From: Paenibacillus dendritiformis
GTDB taxonomy: Bacteria; Bacillota; Bacilli; Paenibacillales; Paenibacillaceae
DNA length: 64,000 nt
Reading direction: 5' to 3'
NCBI RefSeq assembly: GCF_945605565.1
Contig: NZ_OX216966.1
Coordinates: forward strand, 4,022,001-4,086,000
In this document: positions 47,787 to 55,541 of the stretch, piece by piece
Layout: every line of letters begins with the position of its first letter
Numbering within the stretch: position 1 is the stretch's first letter
Position numbers and translations under genes: made by a program
The notes under the pieces: generated by a model
What the model was told of the DNA's origin: nothing
Database searches by the model: none
The model's input: the letters and a program-made list of their open reading frames with translations, nothing else

Positions 47787-47813
47787 TCAAGTAACGGGAC
47801 ACGATAGCTTAAA
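47787..47813. repeat. ACGGG-loop palindrome, copy 8
   Basis: TTCAAGTAACGGGACACGAT then AGCTTAA; it runs straight into the terminator at 47811. Confidence 0.55.
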
Positions 47814-47849
47814 ACGCGGCTGCCGGCATATATCGGCAGCCGCGTTTTA
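47811..47849. terminator. Strong bidirectional terminator
   Basis: AAAACGCGGCTGCCG and CGGCAGCCGCGTTTT are exact inverted arms of 15 bp with GCATATAT between them. Confidence 0.85.
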
Positions 47850-47871
47850 CCCAAAGTTGAGGGACGATTAT

Positions 47872-48363
47872 ATGAATCAACAGCTGATTAAGTTCAAGAT
47901 TGACAATGTATCTTTTGAACTTCAGGATCAGCACGATTTCACATGGCTTCAATCTATTGGTAATGTTTTTTGTGTGTTTGATCAGCAAAATTCTGGTAAC
48001 ATTAGTTTCGGAATCGAAAAGAACGGTAAAAAGCTATTTGTTAAATACGCGGGTTGTAGACCATTGGAGTTTTCCGGAAACCCTAGAGATGCAATTTCTA
48101 GGTTAAAGGTTGCCGTGCCGGTGTATAAGACATTAGAACGTCCGAATCTCATTAGACTTATTGATCATTTTGAAACGAAAGATGGGTATGCTGCTATATT
48201 TGAATGGTTTAATGGCGAATGCCTGCATTCACATTGGTTGTTTGCCGATCCACCAAAACATACTCATCCTGAATCGCCTTTCTACAGATTCAAACAGTTA
48301 TCCATAGAGAAAAGGTTGCAGTCAAATCAGTATGCAGAAGAAATGGGTAAATCTAAATCATAA
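47872..48363 (+). pseudogene. Serine/threonine protein kinase-like gene, 3' truncated
   Basis: The ATG lies 5 nt after a GAGGGACG ribosome site. An atypical kinase N-lobe is seen: FCVFDQQNSGNISFGIEKNG, KLFVKYAG (ATP-site Lys) and PNLIRLIDHFETKDGYAAIF with EWFNGECLHSH. The catalytic HxDxxxxN loop never appears. After residue about 155 the frame turns into a short tail and stops just before the GGACAAGAAC cluster of the transposon. Truncation by that insertion is the simplest reading. Confidence 0.7.
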
Positions 48364-48396
48364 AAAGAGGGTGAAGATAAAACGAAAATTGTCGAG

Positions 48397-48491
48397 GGAC
48401 AAGAACATGGTCCCATTGAAGTCGCTATTTTAGCGACTTTTTTATTTTATCGGTACAAGTTCTTGTCCTTTAACGGTACATGTTCTTGTCC
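48397..48491. repeat. GGACAAGAAC cluster next to the tnp genes (copy 5)
   Basis: GGACAAGAACATGGTCC (48397) is followed by a terminator (GTCGCTA/TAGCGAC plus TTTTTTATTTTAT). Then come CGGTACAAGTTCTTGTCC (48451) and ACGGTACATGTTCTTGTCC (48473). The order equals that at 36981, but here the inverted partner is a second direct copy. Confidence 0.85.
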
Positions 48492-48542
48492 TCCGACAAC
48501 ATCATATAAAAACCCTTGATATGCAAGGGATATTGTCTCATC

Positions 48543-48563
48543 ATAGACATATGTACAAAATAC
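48543..48563. repeat. Left copy of exact 21-bp direct repeat (candidate element boundary)
   Basis: ATAGACATATGTACAAAATA plus C; the identical 21 bp occurs at 54434-54454 in the same orientation. The two copies bracket tnpA-tnpB-tnpC, a T-box and a nucleotidyltransferase gene (about 5.9 kb). Confidence 0.65.
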
Positions 48564-48616
48564 TATATAATATTAATTTCTAAGTTCTGTTGACGAGTCT
48601 ATGTTTCTGCTGTATT

Positions 48617-48680
48617 TTCATATAGTGTTACACATCATATGTGGACATCCGTTTCATTGAAACGGAAATGTCCTTTTTTT
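48617..48680 (+). promoter_or_regulatory. tnpA promoter motif and terminator-type hairpin
   Basis: TTCATATAGTGTTACACATC contains a -10-like box. It is followed by GGACATCCGTTTC pairing with GAAACGGAAATGTCC and seven T residues, ending 7 nt before the tnpA start codon. A hairpin in this place could damp read-through into the recombinase genes. The same arrangement precedes the tnpA remnant at 34988. Confidence 0.6.
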
Positions 48681-48686
48681 GTGTAA

Positions 48687-50063
48687 ATGAAGGTGGAGGT
48701 TGTGGAGGAAATGGCTTCGTTTTTTCATGCATATTGTCCTGAAGGAGTGAACAGTAAATACCGTCTCATTGTTTTTGACGATAAGAAGGAAGCGTTCATT
48801 CCTCTTACAGAGTTTTATCACGATCAGGTCAACAGAATCAGTGAGAGTTCCGTAATCGCATATTTAAACACCTTAGAACCATTCTTTTTTTGGTTAAAGT
48901 ACAAAAGTTACTACAAGGCCAGAAAGGTCTCTTGGAATGATGATCCAGAGGCTGTTAAGGAAGCGGTAAGGCAATATTTAATAGAACAGATGCATTGTAA
49001 GATTCGTGGCAGAGACGGGCATGAAGGCGTGTACTTAACGAGTAAAAGCTCCAAAACTGTTCAACTGTTTCTGTCCGCTATAAAAGGTTTTTATAAGACC
49101 ATGATTCGCTTAAAGAAGTATACACAGGCCAATCCACTTATCGATTTAGAATATAAAGATAGTGTTTCTGAACAACCAGGGGAAAGGGGGAACAGACCAA
49201 GGATGCCAAAAGAGGCAGGTACCGAGGAACCGCTATCTTTCAGAAAGCAAACGGATTCTTATTTTAAGATCATCAATGAAGAATGGGTACCTGAGATCAT
49301 TGGGGATTGGGATCTGCCATACCGCATTTATCAGGCTGGGGACACTCAGGGATGGCGGTTAAGGGATGAAGTAATAACCCGGTTTATGTTTGAAACAGGG
49401 GCGAGAATATCTGAGATATTAGAACTTACCGTTGGAGATTACAGAAAACGATCGGATATCCATGAACTAGCCGCTACCAATAAAGGCAGCTTTAAGCGAC
49501 GAATCAAGTTCATTCGGATATCCCCTGAAACATTAAAGTTATTAATAAAATACGTGAACTCAGAGCGACGTCATTTCGCAAGCACACAAGTAAAATTCAA
49601 CGACTTGCCTGATGGCGAACCATTATTTTTATCAACCAGGGGTACTCCATACACATACTCAGCTTTTTATTCAAATTGGTCTACCATCACCAAAAATGCC
49701 GGGATCAAACTAAATCCACATAAAGCAAGGCATTGGTTTGTGACTTCCATGTTGCGCGGCATTTATGAGCAATCTGAAACAGCTGCCCAAATCGAAGACA
49801 AGAAGAAGCAGCTTATTGAATATATGAAATGGCGAGACCCAGAGACATTAAGCGTGTATGAGCATTATTACGATGAACAGAAATTCCGAGATTTACATGA
49901 GAAGCTTCAGGAGAGCTACATGCAACGCGAGAAAGAGTACTTCAAATCAGCTAAGCAGCGCTCAGTGGTCAAAACACCTGAAATACTTACGGCTTTTGAG
50001 CTTAAGAGCTCCGAGGAGAAACAAGACTGGTTAAATGAATTTTTTGAAGGGATGGAACCGTAG
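48687..50063 (+). CDS. tnpA: Tyrosine recombinase TnpA of a Tn554-type transposon
   Basis: The protein has 458 residues. The ATG at 48687 lacks a clear ribosome site; an ATG at 48711 (MASFF) follows GGAGGAA very closely. An N-terminal SAM-like core-binding domain is followed by the catalytic domain: FMFETGARISEILEL (first Arg), a Lys-containing hairpin, HKARHWFVTSML (His-x-x-Arg-type block) and YEHYYDE (nucleophilic Tyr). With TnpB and TnpC it forms the three-gene module that moves Tn554-like elements site-specifically. Its stop overlaps the tnpB start (TAGTG). Confidence 0.88.
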   Translation: MKVEVVEEMASFFHAYCPEGVNSKYRLIVFDDKKEAFIPLTEFYHDQVNRISESSVIAYLNTLEPFFFWLKYKSYYKARKVSWNDDPEAVKEAVRQYLIEQMHCKIRGRDGHEGVYLTSKSSKTVQLFLSAIKGFYKTMIRLKKYTQANPLIDLEYKDSVSEQPGERGNRPRMPKEAGTEEPLSFRKQTDSYFKIINEEWVPEIIGDWDLPYRIYQAGDTQGWRLRDEVITRFMFETGARISEILELTVGDYRKRSDIHELAATNKGSFKRRIKFIRISPETLKLLIKYVNSERRHFASTQVKFNDLPDGEPLFLSTRGTPYTYSAFYSNWSTITKNAGIKLNPHKARHWFVTSMLRGIYEQSETAAQIEDKKKQLIEYMKWRDPETLSVYEHYYDEQKFRDLHEKLQESYMQREKEYFKSAKQRSVVKTPEILTAFELKSSEEKQDWLNEFFEGMEP

Positions 50064-52192
50064 TGTCTACAGCAGTGCAATTACAAGAGGAAATCCAAGA
50101 CAAAACCTGGGGAGCCCTTCTTAGCGGTAAAATATCGGAGGAACTGTTACTTTTGTCTGATCCAAACGGAGATTACTACTGGGATAAAGTTGAGGAGAAA
50201 AATATCAAATATTTTGTTCGGCAATGTGCAGCTCATCCGTGGGCAAACCATTTTGCATTAGCGCTTATATGTTTGTCCGACCGAAATTTAACACCACAAT
50301 CGATTATGAATATTACGAGTTCTCTGAATGCTCGATTTCGGGATTTATTCGATCATTTTAAGCTGTCGGCCATGGGGGAGTTTTTGCCAACACACATAGA
50401 ACAGTACGTAACAGGTCAAATTCTGCCTGATCATTCTGATCGACAGCGGCAATCGATTTTGACAGGCTACAACACCTTTATGTTTAATCTGAAAAAATGG
50501 TTGGGTACGAAGTTTAACGATGAAAAGCAGACTGCTCTTTCCGCGTATCTGCTTCCTAATCTTCCTTATGATAATAGAGATTTTAGTGTTCGTACAAAGG
50601 CCATTACTAATGCAAAAACCAAGCGAAAAGAAGACACTTCGGCTGTAACACCTTTATTGCCTGAAATAAGGGCAGAGGGGCATCTTAGATGGAATCAAGT
50701 GAGCCGGCTGCGTGAAGCCTACCGTAAGGCCATTATGAACGTTAGAGAGCAGCGATTGGCACTTCCAATAGAATTTCATTACGATGAATCAGAATATGTA
50801 GGTGAACGATGGCATTTTATTCTTAGAGATCTTAAAGGCTTTGGCCAGTCCCAGGGTGAGAATAAGCGTTACAGAGATTTTAAAGACGAGGACTGTATTC
50901 TTGAATTTGTTAAAGCGGAAAAGTTAGAGGACGGGTCTGAAGGTGAGGGGCCGTGGTTTTTAGAGCTTCTAAGGCTAAGGTTGCTGGGTAACTGGGCCCC
51001 TGATCAAGTCTCGGATGAACGCAGAGAAGCAATAGTTGATTATCTTAATAATTGGGGATACGAGATAGAAGAAGGCGGGAAAATACCCTCTCCATTTTCT
51101 ACTCGAAACCCCGGAGTACTGGTTCAAGGATTTGACGTAACACGAACTGCCAAGATTACGAATAAGCTTCTAATTAACATCGAGCCAATCTATGTGGCAT
51201 GTACGTTCGCAAGATTTGCACTCGACATTATAACATCATCTGGTGCCAGAATTAATGAACTTCTGCAAATTAGTTATGATAAAGAATGCTGTGTGGTGAC
51301 GGTAGATAAAAGTGTTAGTCCGCCAAGAAAAAACTACATTTTCCGATTGATCCCTAAAGGCAGGGAAGAACCAGAGAACTATTATTTGCCAGAAGAAGTC
51401 TTTAGGTTTATGTCTGAAATTCTGAAAATGCTCAAGGAATCCTATAGTTCCGATTCCATTCCAGAGGTCGAGTATGATGTTGATAGCAGAAAACATCTAT
51501 TGCCACCGAAGAGATATATTTTTCAGTACCAATCGAGACACGTTAACGTTATAACACTTAATGCGATCCTTCGTTTTCTTTTGCATGGTATTGTGATTCA
51601 ATCTGCAGAAGGCAATCAAGTTGTTTTGAAAGCTCATCTGTTGAGACATGCATTTGCTACACATGCGGTTCAAACGGAAAAAATACCGGTCGACATTGTG
51701 AAAACGCTGCTCCATCAAAAGGACATTGAGGTGACTTCATACTATTCTGCACCCACAGCTCAACAGGTTTCCGAATCAATAAACTCGCTTCACGAAAACT
51801 GGATTTCATATGTCGATATCCAAAAGGGGATTCTTAGGGGACCGGAAGAGCTTAAAGAGATTTATGAAGATTACCGCGAAAAGGTAGGAACCATGTCAAA
51901 GGTAGTGGGAGGTATATGTACTATTGACTCTGTATGCCCGACTAAAATGGCTTGTGTCGGATGTGGAGCAAAAGTTCCGCGTCCGGAATTTAAAGACGAA
52001 ATAGCTGCCTTTTATAATTGGGCGGAGGAGAGTGAAAAACGATTTGAGCAGTTGGGTCTACTCCTTGAAGCAAAGAAAATGAAGATCGCAAAAAATAGAG
52101 CTAAAAATGAACTTAAGGAAATACAACTGATAGAGAAATCTCAAAGGGATGAGACATATGCGCCGGAAATCCGTATCACCTCAAACAACTGA
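50063..52192 (+). CDS. tnpB: Tyrosine recombinase TnpB of a Tn554-type transposon
   Basis: The GTG start overlaps the tnpA stop by one base, giving 709 residues (Tn554 TnpB has about 630). The catalytic domain contains ITSSGARINELLQISYD (Arg), LLRHAFATHAVQ (His-x-x-Arg variant), LLHQKDIEVTSYYSAP (His and Tyr). The C-terminal Cys cluster in CTIDSVCPTKMACVGCGAK should bind zinc. A 371-bp part of the gene is present again at 33187 in near-identical form. It works as a pair with TnpA. Confidence 0.9.
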   Translation: MSTAVQLQEEIQDKTWGALLSGKISEELLLLSDPNGDYYWDKVEEKNIKYFVRQCAAHPWANHFALALICLSDRNLTPQSIMNITSSLNARFRDLFDHFKLSAMGEFLPTHIEQYVTGQILPDHSDRQRQSILTGYNTFMFNLKKWLGTKFNDEKQTALSAYLLPNLPYDNRDFSVRTKAITNAKTKRKEDTSAVTPLLPEIRAEGHLRWNQVSRLREAYRKAIMNVREQRLALPIEFHYDESEYVGERWHFILRDLKGFGQSQGENKRYRDFKDEDCILEFVKAEKLEDGSEGEGPWFLELLRLRLLGNWAPDQVSDERREAIVDYLNNWGYEIEEGGKIPSPFSTRNPGVLVQGFDVTRTAKITNKLLINIEPIYVACTFARFALDIITSSGARINELLQISYDKECCVVTVDKSVSPPRKNYIFRLIPKGREEPENYYLPEEVFRFMSEILKMLKESYSSDSIPEVEYDVDSRKHLLPPKRYIFQYQSRHVNVITLNAILRFLLHGIVIQSAEGNQVVLKAHLLRHAFATHAVQTEKIPVDIVKTLLHQKDIEVTSYYSAPTAQQVSESINSLHENWISYVDIQKGILRGPEELKEIYEDYREKVGTMSKVVGGICTIDSVCPTKMACVGCGAKVPRPEFKDEIAAFYNWAEESEKRFEQLGLLLEAKKMKIAKNRAKNELKEIQLIEKSQRDETYAPEIRITSNN

Positions 52193-52634
52193 ACTGGAAT
52201 GGCTTCAAGCATCTTACGACAAGAAGAAGAACCGTTCACTTGAGCTTGGTGTAAAAGCGATTGATACGCTTATTAAAGAGGGTAAAACGGTTTCTTACCG
52301 AACTGTTTCGGACAAATCAAAGGTTATTGATCCAGAAGGAATAGGTATCCATCAAAACACAATTCGTAAGAACCAAGAACTTCATAATCATTTTCTTCAG
52401 TATAGAACAACCAAGGTTTATAATCCACGCAAAAGGTCATCTAAGCCCTTAGATAATGATCTGGATGCTTTCAGGCACATAAAACAGGATCGCGACATAG
52501 ATCGAGTCAGACAGCGTTATATGCAGTTAACAAAGCCAGAATTGGTTGATCTACTGATTCGGATGGAACAGTATATTGCATATCAGAATCAGCATTGGCT
52601 GAAAAGTGAATTTGAGAAGTTTATCAACGAATGA
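52149..52634 (+). CDS. tnpC: TnpC accessory protein of a Tn554-type transposon
   Basis: The protein has 161 residues and overlaps the tnpB end by 44 nt (ATG at 52149 or 52158). GKTVSYRTVSDKSKVIDPEG, GIHQNTIRKNQELH and LVDLLIRMEQYIAYQNQHWL are typical of TnpC-like proteins that influence orientation and efficiency of Tn554 transposition. A diverged relative is encoded at 54556-54981. Gene order and overlaps match the Tn554 module. Confidence 0.87.
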   Translation: MRHMRRKSVSPQTTELEWLQASYDKKKNRSLELGVKAIDTLIKEGKTVSYRTVSDKSKVIDPEGIGIHQNTIRKNQELHNHFLQYRTTKVYNPRKRSSKPLDNDLDAFRHIKQDRDIDRVRQRYMQLTKPELVDLLIRMEQYIAYQNQHWLKSEFEKFINE

Positions 52635-52722
52635 ATCCTATCTCTTTAACAAACAATAACCTTCAAAGAAAAGGGCAGATTAACTAATTCTTCCCTTTTA
52701 AGAATTTAACATAAATGTTAAT

Positions 52723-53045
52723 TGACGGAGCAATTTGAGTGTGATAGCATAGGTTTAACTTAAAACGAAAAGGCTATGATGAGAAATAGTAGGTATTAGG
52801 GATCTCACAGAGAGAAGATGGTTGGTGCGAATCTTCATTGATCTAATACTGAAGCAGTCTCGGAGCTGTGAACCGAACAGAGGAATCTTAGTAGGCTTCA
52901 ACGGAGTTCCACCGTTATTCAGGAAACAATATCGGAGATATCCCGTATTGATAGAGTGCAGAGAAATCTGAAATTAGGTGGTAACACGGACATAATAGTT
53001 CGCCCTAAGTTGACAAGGAAATATGTCAGCTTAGGGCTTTTTTGT
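52723..53045 (+). promoter_or_regulatory. T-box riboswitch leader
   Basis: TTGACG and TAGCAT spaced by 17 nt form the promoter. A Stem I follows with AGTAGGTATTAG / CTAATACTGAAG, the AGAGAG bulge and GGTTGGTGCGAATC. The T-box core is TTAGGTGGTAACACGGA, and the terminator GCCCTAAG ... CTTAGGGC ends in TTTTTTGTTTTA. T-boxes bind uncharged tRNA through a specifier codon; AGC (Ser) after TGA in Stem I is a candidate but unsure. Only a broken GNAT gene follows, so the leader has lost its natural gene or now drives the nucleotidyltransferase gene. Confidence 0.88.
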
Positions 53046-53158
53046 TTTATTTCTTCTTGCATGAATATTTGTAATTTTCCAAAAATAATTAATAATTGAT
53101 GGGGGAGTTCTTTTGAAAAATTGAATTTCTGTGAGGGCGTGGGGTAGGAGATCAACTT

Positions 53159-53296
53159 ATGCGAGAAGCTAAGTTAGTAGCGACGTCGATGGGGCATAGT
53201 TCAATCTATCTCTTCACGCATACAGCTCAATTTTATTATGAGATTGTCGGCACTGTTGAGCCACCAAATGTGCGCTATTCATCGGTAAACAAATAA
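53159..53296 (+). pseudogene. GNAT acetyltransferase C-terminal fragment
   Basis: LVATSMGHSSIYLFTHTAQF and YYEIVGTVEPP are the closing part of a GNAT domain (QFYYE). It starts 114 nt after the T-box terminator, where its lost N-terminal part would lie. Confidence 0.65.
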
Positions 53297-53405
53297 AATG
53301 ATTCTTGAAGTCTGACGACCCTTTCCCTACGGTCACATAAGCCTATCGGTCTCGTGAATACCAGGACGTTAGCCGAAAGAAGTTCTAAATTTAGGAGGAG
53401 TCTAT

Positions 53406-54176
53406 ATGATATTAGAAAAAGTTATAAATAGAATTGTAATACAAAGTGAATATAAGGATTTTGTTGATAAGTATATAGATAGTATACTTACCGAATTTAA
53501 AGGTAAGATTCATAGCATTTATATGTGTGGCTCGATTCCAAAAGGAACTGCTATACCTTTTAAGTCAGATGCAGACTTTACTATTGTATGTGTAAATCCC
53601 AAAGATATTGATTACGAAAGATTGTCAAATATTAAAGGCAGGCTTTTGGAGGAATATCCAATATTAACTAAGATTGATACGATAATTTGCTCGATTGACG
53701 ATGTATTAAGTAAACCAAATGAGTGGGGTTTTTGGGTTAAGATAATTTGTGTTTGCGTATATGGTCATGACGTTGGTGAAAAAGTACCACCGATAATTAT
53801 TTCTCCCGAGTTCATTTTAGACTTAAATACAGAGACCAAGGAGGAAGTAGATCGTGTACATAGAGGTTTACTTTCTAATGCTAGTGATAACTCATTGAAA
53901 ACTAGATATATTAAAGGTTACTCTAAGAGATTAATTCGTGCATTATACTCTTTGGTTTTAGAAGATACAGGTGTATGGCAAGATGACATTATTATGATGA
54001 AAAATGCCATATTAAATTATTGTGAGATTGACTCCGCTTTAGTTGATTATCTGTATGCTTGTTACTTGGATAGTAATGTACTTGTTGAAGAGTTTCTGGG
54101 AATTGCAGATGAAGTGTATTGTTATTTTGAGAACGCCTTAAATGCAATGGCTGCTTCCAGAACTTCCTTCGGCTAA
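53406..54176 (+). CDS. Nucleotidyltransferase-domain protein, transposon passenger
   Basis: The ATG follows TTAGGAGGAG, giving 256 residues. CGSIPKGTAIPFKSDADFTI is the glycine-serine and Asp-x-Asp metal site of the nucleotidyltransferase fold. A helical C-terminal half follows with SKRLIRALYSLVLEDTGVW. It is A+T-rich, unlike the chromosome around it. Tn554 carries an ANT(9) spectinomycin gene in the comparable place, so an antibiotic-modifying role is reasonable. The sequence is not ANT(9) and the substrate is open. Confidence 0.78.
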   Translation: MILEKVINRIVIQSEYKDFVDKYIDSILTEFKGKIHSIYMCGSIPKGTAIPFKSDADFTIVCVNPKDIDYERLSNIKGRLLEEYPILTKIDTIICSIDDVLSKPNEWGFWVKIICVCVYGHDVGEKVPPIIISPEFILDLNTETKEEVDRVHRGLLSNASDNSLKTRYIKGYSKRLIRALYSLVLEDTGVWQDDIIMMKNAILNYCEIDSALVDYLYACYLDSNVLVEEFLGIADEVYCYFENALNAMAASRTSFG

Positions 54177-54271
54177 CACCATATTGACGCTCCGGGTCAC
54201 ACTGAGAAGCGAGTGACCACATCCAGCCCCTAAGTCCGTCGGGACATCAAAAAAATAATTGTAAGAAGACA

Positions 54272-54306
54272 GGCAGCTGGTCACAGAAAATGATCAGCTG
54301 CCTTTG
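54272..54306 (+). terminator. Terminator after the nucleotidyltransferase gene
   Basis: GGCAGCTGGTCA pairs with TGATCAGCTGCC (one mismatch), followed by TTTGTC. Confidence 0.7.
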
Positions 54307-54433
54307 TCAGCTAACCGCATCAAGTTAAGGTTAGTGGGATACAGGAACTTATAAAAAAACAGAGTGAAAATAGAGCTATATAATGTATGACACTAAACTA
54401 AGATAGAGTATTAACAAGGGCTTTTCATGATTT

Positions 54434-54454
54434 ATAGACATATGTACAAAATAC
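54434..54454. repeat. Right copy of exact 21-bp direct repeat
   Basis: Identical to 48543-48563. TATATAATGTATGACAC-type sequence lies at 54380, related to the motif before tnpA. Confidence 0.65.
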
Positions 54455-54555
54455 GGGTTTTGTGAAACAGACAGTCCGAAAAATGCCGGAGACATTGACC
54501 ACGATTAATTCTTTACCTTTTACTCGCATTTATTGCTTAGATAATAACTTCTACA

Positions 54556-54981
54556 TTAATTAATATTAATGCTGCTTTCAAACTGTTTAATTAGCCACTC
54601 TTGATTGTTTTTGGCAATATATTGTTCTGCATGAATTAACATTTCAATAAGCTCTGACTTTGAATAATTCCTATATTTTCTCGTACGTTTAAGTTCGATT
54701 TTTGCTTTCTTTTTTAATGGACTTTTTGAATTAAAATGTAATAAATCATACGAATGCAATTCTGGATTAGATTTTACAGTATTTGGGCGGATGCCTTTTC
54801 CATCAATATCTAATTCTTTTGATTTTGCCGAAATACTTCTATAAGATACCCTTTCGCCATTCTGTATCAAACTATCAATGGCGAACTTCATCGGATCCTG
54901 GACTTCGGAGTCTTCATCTTTACTGGGAGGTCGGCCTGAAATAAAGCAAACTGTGGCAGCAATTTTTCGATGCTCCCCCAC
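54556..54981 (-). pseudogene. TnpC-like gene of a second, opposite-facing element
   Basis: On the minus strand ERVSYRSISAKSKELDIDGK, GIRPNTVKSNPELHSY and SELIEMLIHAEQYIAKNNQE align with TnpC at 52149. The first about 30 residues are unlike TnpC. An overlapping frame 54888-55166 (FNKDSLSKIFDQIPELQLEE) that should hold the tnpB end is not recognisable as such. It is the left-over of another Tn554-like element. Confidence 0.75.
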
Positions 54982-55169
54982 CTGGACTTAGCATTCTCCT
55001 TATATAAGGATACGAGCTGCTCTTCAAGTTGGAGCTCGGGAATTTGATCGAAAATTTTTGATAATGAGTCTTTATTAAATTCACAACTTTCCCCTCCACT
55101 AAATAATAACTTGCATCTTGTGTATTGATATCCCCTATTAATAGCAAAAAATGGACTATAAAACATAAA

Positions 55170-55203
55170 GAACTCCCGCGGTACAGTTGTTCACGGGAGT
55201 TCG
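55170..55203 (-). terminator. Terminator of the DMT/small-protein operon
   Basis: On the minus strand GAACTCCCG pairs with CGGGAGTTC, followed by TTTATGTTTT. A second hairpin (55215-55235, AACCCGGCC/GGCCGGGTT) lies inside the end of the small gene. Confidence 0.75.
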
Positions 55204-55222
55204 TCTTCAATCTGAACCCGGC

Positions 55223-55537
55223 CTAAGGCCGGGTTGTATGAGATTGTTCTTCGTTTTGCGTCCACTTTTTAGGCAAATATTTATTGATCGTATGGATTCC
55301 CTCATTGTTGATTGCATAGTACATACATAATTCCCCGTTAGCATCCAGCTCGTAATGGACCTCGTCAATCAGTCCGTTTGCCTGCAAGGACAGCATATGA
55401 TCCAGAAAGTTTGCTCTTGTAAATTGACGTTCTCCACCGTATTCGCTTTTCAAAGCGTCCATTGCATCATCAATATTTGCTTGCTGCACAGTGGACATGA
55501 AAAGCAGCACCCGGGAGCGAATCGGCAACAATGGCAT
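55223..55537 (-). CDS. Small protein coupled to the DMT transporter, wHTH-like
   Basis: The protein has 104 residues; ATG at 55537, with its ribosome site GGAGG inside the last codons of the transporter gene. FLDHMLSLQANGLIDEVHYE and MYYAINNEGIHTINKYLPKK suggest a winged-helix-like or PadR-like fold, but no family is certain. Translational coupling points to joint function with the transporter. Confidence 0.6.
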   Translation of the reverse strand: MPLLPIRSRVLLFMSTVQQANIDDAMDALKSEYGGERQFTRANFLDHMLSLQANGLIDEVHYELDANGELCMYYAINNEGIHTINKYLPKKWTQNEEQSHTTRP

Positions 55538-55541
55538 TTGC

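Noticed and set aside
36783..47813. A classical integron cassette array
   Set aside because: The palindromes lack paired RYYYAAC/GTTRRRY core sites and no integron integrase is present in the window. I kept the repeats as an open observation only.
48687..52192. TnpB as an IS605-type RNA-guided nuclease
   Set aside because: The name is shared but the protein has tyrosine-recombinase motifs and the tnpABC order of Tn554. No RuvC motif or guide-RNA-like end is seen.
54888..55166. 92-codon minus-strand frame overlapping the TnpC-like gene
   Set aside because: I could not match it to TnpA or TnpB, and it overlaps a better supported frame, so it is mentioned only in that entry.
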